Shown here piece after piece: positions 36,978-46,380 of a stretch of 64,000 bases of DNA. The notes under the pieces are model-generated. The model searched no databases, was not told the DNA's origin, and was given only the letters and a program-made list of their open reading frames with translations. Within the stretch, counting starts at the first letter, position 1, and every line of letters starts with the position of its first letter. The position numbers and the translations under genes were made by a program. The DNA comes from Bradyrhizobium sp. WSM471 (lineage in GTDB: Bacteria; Pseudomonadota; Alphaproteobacteria; Rhizobiales; Xanthobacteraceae): NCBI RefSeq assembly GCF_000244915.1, contig NZ_CM001442.1:5146001-5210000 (forward strand), in the 5' to 3' direction.

Positions 36978-38207
36978 CTAGATGATGCCCTGCTGCTTCA
37001 GCGCCTCGATCTTGCCGGCATCATAGCCGAGCTTGCCGGCGAGCACCTCCTGGGTGTGCTCACCGAGCAGCGGCGGGGCGCGGTAATCCTTGATCGGGGT
37101 TTCCGAGAGCGTCAGCGCGTTGCGGATCAGCGAGAGATCGGGCTGGAACGGATGGTCGACCTTCACCCGCATGCCGCGCGACTGGACGTGGGGATCGGAA
37201 AACACCTGCTCGAAATTGTTGATCGGGCCGGAGGGCACGCCGGCCTCCTCCAGTCTGTCCAGCCAATAGGCCACCGGCTGCTTCAGGAACAGGCCGGCGA
37301 AGATCGCCATGATCTCCTTGCCATGCACGACGCGGTCGTTGTTCTTGACGAAGCGCTTGTCGCTCGCGAGCTCGGGCGCGCCGAGCACGGCGCAGGTGCG
37401 CTGGAACTGGCCGTCATTGCCGACCACCAGCATCAATTCGCCGTCGGTGCAGCGGAACACGCCGGCAGGCATGCCGCCATTGCCCCAGGTGCCGCGGCGC
37501 GGCGGCGTCTTGCCGTTGACGAGATAGATCTGCAGCCAGTGCGACAACGATGCGATGACGGTGTCGAACAGGCAGACGTCGATGTGCTGCCCCACGCCAT
37601 CATTGGCGTCGCGATGGTACAGCGCCGAGAGAATCCCGATCGAGGTGTTCATGCCGGTCATGTAGTCGACGATCGACGGTCCGACCTTCATCGGGCCCTC
37701 GCCGGGCTCGCCGTCGATATGGCCGGTGACGCTCATCAGGCCGCCCATCGCCTGCAGGATGGCGTCATAGCCGGCGCGCGGCGCATAGGGGCCGGTCTGG
37801 CCGAAGCCGGTCACCGAGCAATAGATAATGCCGGGATTGATCGCCTTGACGGTCTCGTAGTCGAGGCCGTAGCGCTTGAGATCGCCGACCTTGTAGTTCT
37901 CCATGAAGACGTCGACGTCCTTGGCGAGCTCGCGGATGATCGCCTGCCCTTCGGGCTTGGCGATGTTGACCGTGACCGACTTCTTGTTGCGGTTGGCACA
38001 GAGGTAAAACGAGTTGTTGTTGTTGGCCTTGCCATCGGGGTCGGTCAGATAGGGCGGGCCGAAGGCGCGCGCGTCGTCACCGGTGCCCGGCCGTTCGATC
38101 TTGATCACCTCCGCGCCGAGATCGCCCAGCATCTGGGCCGACAGAGGCCCGGCAAGCACGCGGGTGAGGTCAAGGATCTTGATGCCTGAGAGCGGCAGGG
38201 CCGACAT
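36978..38207 (-). CDS. CaiB/BaiF family CoA-transferase
   Basis: 409 residues, class III CoA-transferase. It begins LPLSGIKILDLTRVLAGPLS, then GAEVIKIERPGTGDD, with the catalytic Asp in GYDAILQAMGGLMSVTG. It moves CoA between carboxylic acids (for example succinyl-CoA to a C4-C6 acid), but the pair cannot be read from sequence. Normal length. Confidence 0.93.
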   Translation of the reverse strand: MSALPLSGIKILDLTRVLAGPLSAQMLGDLGAEVIKIERPGTGDDARAFGPPYLTDPDGKANNNNSFYLCANRNKKSVTVNIAKPEGQAIIRELAKDVDVFMENYKVGDLKRYGLDYETVKAINPGIIYCSVTGFGQTGPYAPRAGYDAILQAMGGLMSVTGHIDGEPGEGPMKVGPSIVDYMTGMNTSIGILSALYHRDANDGVGQHIDVCLFDTVIASLSHWLQIYLVNGKTPPRRGTWGNGGMPAGVFRCTDGELMLVVGNDGQFQRTCAVLGAPELASDKRFVKNNDRVVHGKEIMAIFAGLFLKQPVAYWLDRLEEAGVPSGPINNFEQVFSDPHVQSRGMRVKVDHPFQPDLSLIRNALTLSETPIKDYRAPPLLGEHTQEVLAGKLGYDAGKIEALKQQGII

Positions 38208-38389
38208 ATCGAATTCCTCCGGGAACTGGATCTTAGAGCTGATCTTGGCGCGGCGGCGAGATCGCGGGCCGCGCCTCCTGCGGATACACTATTTTGGCGG
38301 CCCGAGCACTGCACTGTGGGCATACGGCTATCCCCCTGCCCGCCCGGCGCAGGTCATCCGCGCGGTGAATTTCCGCAGCGCGAATATTC

Positions 38390-39595
38390 TCAGGTCACTG
38401 CCGCCGCAGCCACCTGCGGACGCCGGCGGCCGAGCAGGACCAGGATCAGCACCGTGGCGCAGGAGCAGACGAAGGTAAGACCGAGCGCGCCGCGGCTGCC
38501 GAACTGGGTGAGCAGGCCGACAAGGAGCGGCGGCGAGACTGCGGAGGCAAGATTGAGCGGCAGCGCGATCATCGACATCGCCTTGGCGAACTCGGTCTGA
38601 TCGTAGAACACGAGCGGGATCGTCGCACGCGCCACCGCCATCGCGCCGCTGCCGGCGCCGTAGAGCAGGATGAAGGCCGCAACCGCCCAGGTCGCGCCCC
38701 CGCTCGTCATCAGCAGCAGCATGGCGACCGGGAGCGCCGTGCCGGCGAAGAGCCCGGTCGTGATTCCGTCCCACCGCCCTCCGCCGAGAAAATCGAGCCC
38801 GCGGGCGCTGACCTGGATCACGCCCAGCATCGAGCCGAACGCAAGCGCCTGCGCCGGAGGAAGCCCCTCTGCCCGGAGCAACTCGATCATGATGGCCCCG
38901 ATGCCGAAATTGACGAAGGCGTTCAGCGTGATCGCGGCAACGACGAGGCTGAAAGTGCTCCTGGGAATCGCAGGCGGCGGCGAAGACTTCACCGACTCAC
39001 CACCATGATCCCCGGCGATTTTCCGTCGCGGTGCAAAGAATGCATAGAGCGGAAGGTTGACGACGATCATCATCGCCGCATAGACGAGGCACGTCCCGCG
39101 CCAGCCGAGCTGACCGCTGAGGAACGACGTCGTCGGCCAGAAGATGCTGCTCGACAGGCCCGTCACCAGCATGAGCGCGCCGATGGCATTCTTGGCCTGC
39201 CTCCCGGCGACCTCGTTCAGCATGATATAGGCGCCGGTCGAAAGCGTGGCGCTGCCGGCAATGCCGAGGACGATCCAGGCCGCGAAATACAGCGTCGGCT
39301 CGCGCGCGAGGGACAGCAGGATGAAGCCCGGCACGGTGAGGACCGTGCCTGAGATCATCACCTTTCGTGCGCCGTGCCGCTCAAACGACCTGGCGAGCCA
39401 GGGCGCGCACAGTCCCATCGACACATAGAGCACGGACGTCCCGGCGAACACCGCCGGCAAGCTCATGCCGAGATCGGCCGCGAGATCGCGTCCGACGATG
39501 GCGGGAAGACCTATCGTACCCCACCCGACAAGCTGGGAGACCGCGAGCACCAGCAGGACCCCGATGAGCCTGCTGTCAGATTTCAAAAACCGCAT
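38390..39595 (-). CDS. MFS transporter
   Basis: 401 residues with about twelve hydrophobic segments; between TM2 and TM3 lies LARSFERHGARKVMISG. Inner-membrane secondary transporter. It lies 135 bp beyond the BKACE gene and may take up or export that pathway's substrate. A 70-bp piece of its N-terminal region recurs at 42281-42350. Confidence 0.87.
   Translation of the reverse strand: MRFLKSDSRLIGVLLVLAVSQLVGWGTIGLPAIVGRDLAADLGMSLPAVFAGTSVLYVSMGLCAPWLARSFERHGARKVMISGTVLTVPGFILLSLAREPTLYFAAWIVLGIAGSATLSTGAYIMLNEVAGRQAKNAIGALMLVTGLSSSIFWPTTSFLSGQLGWRGTCLVYAAMMIVVNLPLYAFFAPRRKIAGDHGGESVKSSPPPAIPRSTFSLVVAAITLNAFVNFGIGAIMIELLRAEGLPPAQALAFGSMLGVIQVSARGLDFLGGGRWDGITTGLFAGTALPVAMLLLMTSGGATWAVAAFILLYGAGSGAMAVARATIPLVFYDQTEFAKAMSMIALPLNLASAVSPPLLVGLLTQFGSRGALGLTFVCSCATVLILVLLGRRRPQVAAAAVT
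39436..39505. repeat. 70-bp direct repeat, copy inside the MFS gene
   Basis: Matches 42281-42350 at 67 of 70 positions in the same orientation. Here it encodes part of the N-terminal region of the MFS protein (IVGRDLAADLGMSLPAVFAG). Confidence 0.8.
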
Positions 39596-39730
39596 TCCAA
39601 CCGTCGCCTGCCCGCCAGGCGCCGATCACGCCTGTGACGCCAGTCTTACCCGGAGACTCGGCGCACGGAAACGCCGGCCGTCGAATGGCAGCAGGCGGCC
39701 GGGAGCATGCCAGGGGGCGGCAGGAGCTTC

Positions 39731-40558
39731 CTACCCTGCGAGCCCGAGCAGGGATCGCGCCTCGGCCGCAGTCGCCACGCGGCGGCCGTGACGCGCGACA
39801 GCCTCACCGGCGATGGCCACGAGCTCCGCGTTGCTGGCGGCGAGGCGCGCCTTGTCGATCCTGATATTGTCCTCGAGCCCGGTGCGGACCGCATCGGCGC
39901 CACGCGCGAGCGCCCAGCCCATGACCTCGGCCTGGTGGCGTCCGATCCCGGCGGCCGTCCACGTCGCCTTCGGGATCAGCCGCCTGAGTTCGCCCAGCAG
40001 GATGTCGAGGACATGCTCGTCCGCGGGCATGGCGTTCTTGACGCCCATGACGAACTGCACGTGCGGACGCTGGTCAATCAGCCCCGCCTCGATCAGGCGG
40101 CGGGCGCCGTGCAGATGTGACAGATCGAAGATCTCGATTTCCGGCCGGATGCCATTCGCCTTCATGCCGGTGGCGAGAGTCTCCACCAGCGCGGCGCTGT
40201 TCTCGTAGACGATGGTCGGAAAGTTCACCGATCCCGTGGACAGCGAAGCCATGTCCGGCTTCAGGTAGAGCGACGATCCGCGCGCCGAGGGATCGCGGCC
40301 CCGCCCGCCGGTCGAGAACTGAACGATCATGTCAGGACAGTGCTTCCTGATCCCCGCCTGCACCACGGCGAAACGCTCGGGATCGGAGGACGGCGTCTCG
40401 TCATCGTTGCGAACATGGATATGGGCGAGCGTGGCACCGGCTTCGAAGGCCTGGTGCGTCGACTCGATCTGCTCGGACGGCAGGATCGGGACCGCGGGAT
40501 TGTCCTTCTTGCGCGGAACGGAGCCGGTGATTGCGACGGCAATGACAGCAGGGTTCAT
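39731..40558 (-). CDS. Beta-keto acid cleavage enzyme (BKACE, DUF849)
   Basis: 275 residues. Zinc motif HxH in AHIHVRNDDETPS near residue 46, then GGRGRDPSARGS, and a final AVRTGLEDNIRI. BKACE enzymes condense a beta-keto acid with acetyl-CoA to give acetoacetate and a CoA ester, as in 3-keto-5-aminohexanoate or carnitine degradation. It lies between two transporters on the same strand, which suggests a small catabolic unit. Confidence 0.92.
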   Translation of the reverse strand: MNPAVIAVAITGSVPRKKDNPAVPILPSEQIESTHQAFEAGATLAHIHVRNDDETPSSDPERFAVVQAGIRKHCPDMIVQFSTGGRGRDPSARGSSLYLKPDMASLSTGSVNFPTIVYENSAALVETLATGMKANGIRPEIEIFDLSHLHGARRLIEAGLIDQRPHVQFVMGVKNAMPADEHVLDILLGELRRLIPKATWTAAGIGRHQAEVMGWALARGADAVRTGLEDNIRIDKARLAASNAELVAIAGEAVARHGRRVATAAEARSLLGLAG

Positions 40559-40676
40559 CTTGCAACCTCATATTGATTGCGCTCACGCGCACAAATTCGA
40601 ATCGGCAGCCTGACTATGCAGTGAGGCCCTGCCGCCGCGAACATCGATCGCGGCGGCAGTTGCCTCTATCATACCG

Positions 40677-42068
40677 TCAGGTCCGAACCGCGGCAGCCCC
40701 GCTTACCGCATCGCCGGCGCGCTGACGGTCATAATCTGCCCGCGGCATCGGAACGGCATTGGGGTTGCCGAGATCGTCGATCCTGATCCGATAGGTTTCC
40801 CGCGCGGTCAGGGCCGCCAGCGCGGCGATGACCGTGATCGCGAAGGCAATCGCCCCCACCGTCAACGGAATGTTGGTCGAGCCGGGAGGCGCGACGGTCG
40901 CAAACAGGGCGGGAAGCAATGCGGTGATGGTGGTTCCGATGTTCTGCGATATCGCCATCGCCGAGACGCGGGTGCGGGTCGGAAACAGCTCCGGGTAAAA
41001 GCTCGGGAAGATCGCGTTGTAGCCCTGATAGACGACGCCCCACATCAGCAGCGACACCAATATTGCCAGCGGCACATTCCTGATGCTGATGGCATAGAGA
41101 TAGCAAAAGGCGAGCAAGCCGGAGAGAAGCGCGCCGACGATGATCGGAGGCTTGCGGCCGACCTTGTCGGAGAGATTGCCGACGAAGGGAATGACGAACA
41201 CGGCCAGCATGTTTCCGAGCACGGGGATCCAGAGATAGACGTCCTTAGCAAAACCGATCCCGTAAGCCGGCTGCACCGCATAGGCCGCGCCGAAGATGGT
41301 CGCAACGACAGGAATGACATTCATCAGCGCCATGCAGATGACCCTGAGCATGTCGCGCCAGCTCAGCTTGATGGCCTGGACGATGGGCGCGCGCGGCGTT
41401 TCTCCCCGTTCGCCCTCGCGGGCAAAAGCAGGGGTCTCGTCGACTTCGCGACGGATGATGTAGCCAGCGACGATGACGAAGAAGCTGAGCAGGAAAGGAA
41501 TCCGCCAGCCCCAGCTGTTGAAGGCCTCGGTCGGCATATAGGCCGCCAAGGGCAGGAATATTGCTGCGGCGAGGATCTGTCCGGCCTGCACCCCCTGAAG
41601 GGCGAAGCTGGCATAGAAGCCCCGCCGACCGAACGGCGCGTGCTCCAAGATCATCGAGCTTGCGCCTGAGATTTCGCCGGCAACGGCAAATCCCTGCACG
41701 AGGCGCAGAATGACGAGCAGGATCGGGGCAAGCATGCCGACCTGCTGATAGGTCGGCAGGATACCGACCGCCATGGTCGAGATGCCCATCAGGAACATGC
41801 AGATGATGAGAACCGTCTTGCGGCCATGGGTGTCGCCCCAATGTCCGAGCACGAAGGCACCGATCGGACGAGCCACATAGCCGACGCCATAGGTCGCCAG
41901 CGATGCAACGATCGCGACGGTGGGGTTCTCCGACGGGAAGAAGATTTGCGGGAAGATCAGCGACGCGGCGGTCGCGTAGATGAAGAAGTCATAATATTCG
42001 AGAGCCGACCCGATCCAGCCGCTGGCAGCGGCTTTCCTGGACTGACTCATCTGATGGATCGCGGTCAT
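40677..42068 (-). CDS. MHS-family MFS transporter
   Basis: 463 residues from ATG 42066-42068, with GGGAGGAAT upstream. Metabolite:H+ symporter signatures: GSALEYYDFFIYATAA, GHWGDTHGRKTVL, RLVQGFAVAGEISGASSM, and a second GNLSDKVGRKPP. Related to shikimate, ketoglutarate and proline/betaine permeases. First gene of the probable MHS-BKACE-MFS unit; it would import the BKACE substrate. Confidence 0.9.
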   Translation of the reverse strand: MTAIHQMSQSRKAAASGWIGSALEYYDFFIYATAASLIFPQIFFPSENPTVAIVASLATYGVGYVARPIGAFVLGHWGDTHGRKTVLIICMFLMGISTMAVGILPTYQQVGMLAPILLVILRLVQGFAVAGEISGASSMILEHAPFGRRGFYASFALQGVQAGQILAAAIFLPLAAYMPTEAFNSWGWRIPFLLSFFVIVAGYIIRREVDETPAFAREGERGETPRAPIVQAIKLSWRDMLRVICMALMNVIPVVATIFGAAYAVQPAYGIGFAKDVYLWIPVLGNMLAVFVIPFVGNLSDKVGRKPPIIVGALLSGLLAFCYLYAISIRNVPLAILVSLLMWGVVYQGYNAIFPSFYPELFPTRTRVSAMAISQNIGTTITALLPALFATVAPPGSTNIPLTVGAIAFAITVIAALAALTARETYRIRIDDLGNPNAVPMPRADYDRQRAGDAVSGAAAVRT

Positions 42069-42360
42069 CTCAAGATTCCTCCCTTGGGTTTTGCTGACGT
42101 CCCGTTGACGGGCTTCGCTCAAAATTGGGCAGCACTCTCCGGCCGCTCTGCGGAGTTTCGCGAGCGCTTGTCACTACCGATGGGTGTCTGCTTGGTGGCG
42201 ACGATAGGCTTTCGCCGGGCTAACACAATTACCCTGTTATGCGACAAACCTAACCTGATGTTATTTGCGCGCGAGACCCCACGTCCCGGCCAACACCGCC
42301 GGCAGGCTCATGCCGAGATCGGCCGCGAGATCGCCTCCGACGATGGCGGGTGGGCCGCGG
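42069..42360. other. Intergenic region upstream of the MHS gene
   Basis: About 290 bp without a credible gene. It contains the 70-bp MFS-gene fragment (42281-42350), and a promoter for the MHS gene should lie here. Nothing else is recognisable. Confidence 0.5.
42281..42350. repeat. 70-bp direct repeat, intergenic copy of an MFS gene fragment
   Basis: 67/70 identity to 39436-39505; read on the minus strand it encodes PAIVGGDLAADLGMSLPAV with no start or stop context. A gene remnant or recombination footprint. Confidence 0.75.
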
Positions 42361-42386
42361 TTGACATTGGACCATTGCATGGTCCA
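42361..42386 (+). promoter_or_regulatory. Promoter/operator of the Phd-PIN pair
   Basis: TTGACA (42361-42366) is followed at once by a perfect inverted repeat TGGACCAT-TGC-ATGGTCCA (42368-42386), 30 bp before the antitoxin ATG. Phd-type antitoxins repress their own operon through such palindromes. A clear -10 box is not visible. Confidence 0.55.
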
Positions 42387-42415
42387 TTTTATGAAAATTG
42401 AGGAAGGACAATGAG

Positions 42416-42673
42416 ATGCGGGTCTCCGTCACCGACGCAAAAGGACAATTGACCGATCTTGTCCGCCGCGCAGAGGCCGGCGACGAGGTGATCCTGACGC
42501 GGCATGGACATCCCGCGGTGCGGCTCGTCCCGGTCAAGCTTGCGCCGGACCGCGCCGCCCGCCGGACCGTGCTCGAGGCGGCGCGAAGGACCGGGGGGGC
42601 CAAAGCTATCCCCGGACCGACCGCCGCGCGCAGTCAGGACTTTCTTTTCGGCGATGACGGACTGCCGGAATGA
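42416..42673 (+). CDS. Phd/YefM-family antitoxin
   Basis: 85 residues from ATG 42416, with GAGGAAGG upstream. Starts MRVSVTDAKGQLTDLVRRAE then EVILTRHGHPAVRLVPV, the typical Phd N-terminal DNA-binding fold. The C-terminal part (about residues 45-85) should neutralise the toxin encoded next with ATGA overlap at 42670. Confidence 0.88.
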   Translation: MRVSVTDAKGQLTDLVRRAEAGDEVILTRHGHPAVRLVPVKLAPDRAARRTVLEAARRTGGAKAIPGPTAARSQDFLFGDDGLPE

Positions 42674-43053
42674 TCGCAGTCGACACTTCCGCGCTCATGG
42701 CGATCGTGCTCGACGAACCGCAAGCCGATGCTTGCATCACCGCGCTGGAGACCGCCGACGAAATCCTGATCTCGGCCGCCTCCGTTGCGGAAAGCCTGAT
42801 CGCCGCGGCACGGCGGGGCGTCGACGAAGAGATGAACAGGCTGATCAACGATCTCGGTTTGAACGTAATCTCGGTGACCCAAACTTCGGCCGAACGCGTG
42901 GCGCAGATCTACTCGCGTTGGGGCAAAGGCATTCGTCCCGCCGGTCTCAACTTTGGTGATTGCTTCGCCTACGATGTCGCCAAGGAGAATGGCTGCGCAC
43001 TTCTTTACGTCGGCGACGACTTTGCCAAGACGGATATCGTTGCGGCGGCGTAA
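42670..43053 (+). CDS. PIN-domain toxin, VapC type
   Basis: 127 residues. PIN-fold acidic residues are visible: Asp in AVDTSALMAI, Glu in VAESLIAAA, Asp in NFGDCFAYDVAKE, and Asp in YVGDDFAKTDIV. VapC toxins are Mg-dependent RNases that stop translation by cutting tRNA or rRNA. Its start overlaps the antitoxin stop, a standard toxin-antitoxin layout. Confidence 0.92.
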   Translation: MIAVDTSALMAIVLDEPQADACITALETADEILISAASVAESLIAAARRGVDEEMNRLINDLGLNVISVTQTSAERVAQIYSRWGKGIRPAGLNFGDCFAYDVAKENGCALLYVGDDFAKTDIVAAA

Positions 43054-43110
43054 GTCGACGACTGCCGGGCGGCGACCTACCGGCCGAACAGAAAAGCCGC
43101 GGGGCAGCCG

Positions 43111-43281
43111 TCAGGCTGTATGGCCGGGATCGACCTGCTTCGGGGTTTTCTTGTCGCGTTGAGGTGTCATCTTGGCCGGATCCGGCGCATTCGGCACGCC
43201 GCGCGGGCCGAGCTGGTCGCGCTGAATGTCGTCTTCGGAGCGGGAGGGCTCAATACCGTTCGGCTCACGGGGCTTGGTCAT
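43111..43281 (-). CDS. 56-residue hydrophilic protein, unknown function
   Basis: Short gene with a perfect AGGAGG 6 nt upstream of its ATG (43279-43281). It encodes 56 residues rich in Pro, Asp, Arg and Lys (MTKPREPNGIEPSRSEDD to KKTPKQVDPGHTA), likely disordered. It follows the DUF2188-like gene by 36 bp on the same strand and is the last gene of a stress-type operon starting at 45323. Confidence 0.65.
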   Translation of the reverse strand: MTKPREPNGIEPSRSEDDIQRDQLGPRGVPNAPDPAKMTPQRDKKTPKQVDPGHTA

Positions 43282-43317
43282 CGCAGCCTCCTGAAGTGTT
43301 CTGCTCGGAGTGTCCCA

Positions 43318-43521
43318 TCAAATTCCCAGCGCGTTCTCGCCGGCTTCGCGGCCGGGCACGCTGACATGGACTTCGTGTCCCTCGCGAAGCGCCAGCGAGG
43401 CGGCGGCCACCGCCGATTCGAACGCGGCTTCCTTGGTGGAGTATCTGTTCTTGACGTCGCCGTCGTGCAGCACGCCCCATTCGTCCTGCACGGGCACGAT
43501 CGTGTATTGAGCAAGGCCCAT
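43318..43521 (-). CDS. DUF2188-like small protein
   Basis: 67 residues: MGLAQYTIVPVQDEWGVLHDG then STKEAAFESAVAAASLALREG and HEVHVSVPG. The pattern resembles the small DUF2188 family (a beta hairpin plus helix), often near general stress genes. GGAGGAG precedes the ATG, and it lies 18 bp after the sorbosone-dehydrogenase-like gene. Molecular function unknown. Confidence 0.8.
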   Translation of the reverse strand: MGLAQYTIVPVQDEWGVLHDGDVKNRYSTKEAAFESAVAAASLALREGHEVHVSVPGREAGENALGI

Positions 43522-43539
43522 GGTGTAACTCCTCCAGAT

Positions 43540-44874
43540 CTATCGCTGCGTGAGCTGCGGGTGCGCCGCCGTCACCCGCCACACCGTGTTGCCGCTGTCA
43601 TCGGCGACCAGCAGCGCGCCGGTCTTGTCGATGGCGACGCCGACGGGCCGCCCGCGCGCCTGGTTGTCGCTGTTGAGGAAGCCGGTGACGACATCCTGCG
43701 GCGGGCCGCTCGGCTTGCCATCCGTGAACGGCACGAACACCACCTTGTAGCCGTTCAAGACCTGCCTGTTCCAACTGCCGTGCTCGCCGACGAAGGCGCC
43801 GCCGCGATAGGCGGCCGGCAAACTCGCGCTTGTGTTGAAGGCCATTCCAAGCGGCGCGACATGCGAGCTCAGCGCGTAGTCAGGCACGATCGCCTTGGCG
43901 ACGAGATCAGGACGCTGCGGCTTGACGCGGGGATCGACATGCTGGCCGTAATAGCTGTAGGGCCAGCCAAAGAAGCCGCCGTCCTTCACCGACGTCATGT
44001 AGTCCGGCACGAGATCGGGACCGAGTTCGTCGCGCTCGTTCACCACCGTCCACAGCGCCCCGGTCTGCGGCTCGAAGCTGAGACCGTTGGGATTGCGCAA
44101 GCCGCTTGCGAAGATGCGCCAGCGGCCACTGGCACGGTCGATCTCGAGGATGGCGGCGCGATTGTGCTCGGCCTCCATGCCGTTCTCGGTGATGTTGCTG
44201 TTGGAGCCGACGCCGGCATAGAGCTTTGAACCGTCGGGGCTCGCGACCAGGCTCTTGGTCCAATGATGGTCGATCGGTCCGCCCGGCAGCTGCGTCAGCA
44301 CCGTGCCGGGCGCGGTGATCTTCGTATCGCCTTCGGTGTAGGGATATCTGACGATCGCATCGGTGTTGGCGACATAGAGATCATTGCCGACCAGCGCGAC
44401 GCCGAACGGCGAGTTGAGATGGTCGAGGAAGACGCTTTGCGTGTCCGGGACGCCGTCCCCGTTGCTGTCGCGCAGCAGCGTGATGCGGTTGCTCTCGCCG
44501 GTGTCGCCGCCTGATGTCGCCCAGGACTCGATGTATCCCATCACGATTTCCTTGGGCCGCTTGATCGGAGCGCCCTTCGGCGCCTTGGATTCCACCACCA
44601 GCACGTCGCCGTTGGGCAGCACGTAGAGAAATCGGGGGTGCTGCAAGCCGGTCGCGAAGGCCCTGGCCTGCAAGCCCTGCGCAACTGCCGGGGTCTCGTC
44701 CTTTTTCCAGCCGACGATGCGGGCGATGTGCATCGGCGGCAGCAAATATTGCTGGATGTCGGGAAGCGTCGGGTTGGCGCCGGTTTGCGCCTTCGGATCG
44801 CCGCTGCCGTCATTGCAGCCGGCCAGACACAGCAGCGAAGCACACAACAGCGCCCGAGCGATTGCGGAGTTCAT
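43540..44874 (-). CDS. Sorbosone/glucose dehydrogenase-like lipoprotein (PQQ beta-propeller)
   Basis: 444 residues from the ATG at 44872-44874. It has a lipoprotein signal ending LLCLAGC, then a six-bladed propeller of the soluble aldose/sorbosone dehydrogenase type: [65 protein letters not shown], and a final [15 protein letters not shown]. Probably oxidises a sugar with PQQ in the periplasm, though many members have no proven activity. Its start overlaps the upstream stop by ATGA. Confidence 0.88.
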   Translation of the reverse strand: MNSAIARALLCASLLCLAGCNDGSGDPKAQTGANPTLPDIQQYLLPPMHIARIVGWKKDETPAVAQGLQARAFATGLQHPRFLYVLPNGDVLVVESKAPKGAPIKRPKEIVMGYIESWATSGGDTGESNRITLLRDSNGDGVPDTQSVFLDHLNSPFGVALVGNDLYVANTDAIVRYPYTEGDTKITAPGTVLTQLPGGPIDHHWTKSLVASPDGSKLYAGVGSNSNITENGMEAEHNRAAILEIDRASGRWRIFASGLRNPNGLSFEPQTGALWTVVNERDELGPDLVPDYMTSVKDGGFFGWPYSYYGQHVDPRVKPQRPDLVAKAIVPDYALSSHVAPLGMAFNTSASLPAAYRGGAFVGEHGSWNRQVLNGYKVVFVPFTDGKPSGPPQDVVTGFLNSDNQARGRPVGVAIDKTGALLVADDSGNTVWRVTAAHPQLTQR

Positions 44875-45323
44875 CGCGCAACTCCTACACCGTGGCGGTA
44901 CACCATCGCCCAGCCGAGCCAGCCGGTGACCGGCAGGATCAATACGGTGATGGCTGAAAGAATGAGCCCGGTCGGCCACACCGAGGTCCAGGCATCGCGC
45001 GTGTGGATCAACGCATTGACGATCGCCAGGACCAGCGCCAGCGCGTTGCCGATCAGATGTGGCCAGGCCGGCGGCTGCGTCCGCACCAGGCGGTTGCCGA
45101 GAAAATCGGTCAGGCCGGCAATGGCGGCCAGTACGCCGAAGATGACGCCGACGACCAGAAGCCAGGCGGAAAAATCCGCCCACATGATCTCGGTACTGAC
45201 GACATAGGCGATGTCGGTCAGCAGCGCCCCGATGAAGCAAGCGATCGGTATCGGCACCAGCATCGGATGAATCGGATGGCCCGCGATTTGTGCGGTCGAG
45301 CGCACGCGCACGTCTTGTTGCAC
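44871..45323 (-). CDS. DUF2231 membrane protein
   Basis: 150 residues from a GTG at 45321-45323 with AGAGG 6 nt upstream. The DUF2231 signature is [19 protein letters not shown], with four hydrophobic segments. A GTG at 45368 in frame is unlikely because it overlaps the -10 element of the predicted EcfG promoter. First gene of an operon with the sorbosone-dehydrogenase-like lipoprotein and two small proteins. Often haem-binding-like; function unknown. Confidence 0.82.
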   Translation of the reverse strand: MQQDVRVRSTAQIAGHPIHPMLVPIPIACFIGALLTDIAYVVSTEIMWADFSAWLLVVGVIFGVLAAIAGLTDFLGNRLVRTQPPAWPHLIGNALALVLAIVNALIHTRDAWTSVWPTGLILSAITVLILPVTGWLGWAMVYRHGVGVAR

Positions 45324-45363
45324 GATTGGCCTCTTGTCAGATCGCCGCCCCTCCCCGGTGGAA

Positions 45364-45388
45364 AACACCCGCTTTCCACGAAGGTTCC
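45364..45388 (-). promoter_or_regulatory. EcfG-type promoter of the DUF2231 operon
   Basis: On the minus strand GGAAC (45384-45388) and TGTT (45364-45367) are separated by 16 bp, close to the alphaproteobacterial general-stress consensus GGAAC-N16/17-CGTT. It lies about 40 bp before the chosen start of the DUF2231 gene. Confidence 0.55.
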
Positions 45389-45516
45389 TGATGGTCGACC
45401 ACGGCGCCGCTGTGCCTCAACAGCGCTGCGGCGTCGAAGCACTCACGAGGAACCCCTTGCCGCTCCGGGCCTTGATCCGGGCCTTGAGATGAACCTGTCC
45501 TTCAGGAGAGCGCGGA

Positions 45517-46380
45517 GTGGACCAGCCTGGCGACGGCGCCTCCTTCAATCCAGCCTCGAAGCTCGACGGCGTCTCGCGGCGGCAGACGAAACAGATCGAA
45601 TCTCAAAGCCGGCCGAACGCCGCACTCATTCACGAGACGATCCGTGCCGAGGGTGAGCAGGAACTGGAGCGGCGGTGGTGGGCCATCGTGCTGTCCGGCC
45701 TCGCCGCCGGCCTTTCGATGGGATTGTCCCTGATCGTCCAGGGCGAGTTTCACGGGCTGATCTCCGACGAGGCCACCCGGCGCCTGGTGGCGCCGCTCGG
45801 CTACACGGTCGGTTTCCTGGTCGTCGTGCTGGGACGGCAGCAGCTCTTCACCGAGAACACGCTGACACCGATCCTGCCGCTATTGCACAACAGAGATCTC
45901 GGCACGCTCGGAAGCGTGATCAAACTGTGGGGCCTGGTCCTCGCCTCCAACATTTTGGGAACCTGGGCCGTCGGATCCGTGCTCGCTCACACGAGCATCT
46001 TCGAACCGCGCATCGTGGACGCCTTCGTCGATCTCAGCCGCCACACCATCGAGGGCACGTTCGCGACAACCCTCGTCCGGGCGATCTTTGCCGGCTGGCT
46101 GATCGCCTTGATGGCGTGGCTTCTTCCGGCCACGAAGGGATCGCGCGCGCACATCATTATCGTGATGACCTATGTGGTCGCGCTCGACCAGTTCGCGCAC
46201 ATCATCGCGGGCTCGGTCGAGTGCGCCTTCCTGGTGCAGAGCGGCCGGGCGTCGCTCTCACAATATGCCTCGGATTTCTTCGTACCGACGCTCCTCGGCA
46301 ATATTGTGGGCGGAACGACCCTCGTCGCCCTGCTGAACTACGGACAGGTCGCCCCCGAGATCGACGATCACAGGGAATAA
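45517..46380 (+). CDS. Formate/nitrite transporter family protein (YfdC-like)
   Basis: 287 residues from a GTG with AGGAG upstream. After a hydrophilic N-terminus (about 50 residues) there are six hydrophobic segments: WWAIVLSGLAAGLSMGLSL, GYTVGFLVVVLGRQQLFTENT, and VKLWG-type loops, ending LLNYGQV. The Gln-Leu-Phe-Thr-Glu-Asn stretch matches FNT channels. The substrate is uncertain. GGAAC-N16-CCTT at 45449-45473 is a weak EcfG-like promoter. Confidence 0.85.
   Translation: MDQPGDGASFNPASKLDGVSRRQTKQIESQSRPNAALIHETIRAEGEQELERRWWAIVLSGLAAGLSMGLSLIVQGEFHGLISDEATRRLVAPLGYTVGFLVVVLGRQQLFTENTLTPILPLLHNRDLGTLGSVIKLWGLVLASNILGTWAVGSVLAHTSIFEPRIVDAFVDLSRHTIEGTFATTLVRAIFAGWLIALMAWLLPATKGSRAHIIIVMTYVVALDQFAHIIAGSVECAFLVQSGRASLSQYASDFFVPTLLGNIVGGTTLVALLNYGQVAPEIDDHRE

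Noticed and set aside
45324-45368. DUF2231 gene start at the GTG at 45368
   Set aside because: This GTG overlaps the -10 element of the predicted promoter and precedes the expected transcript start.
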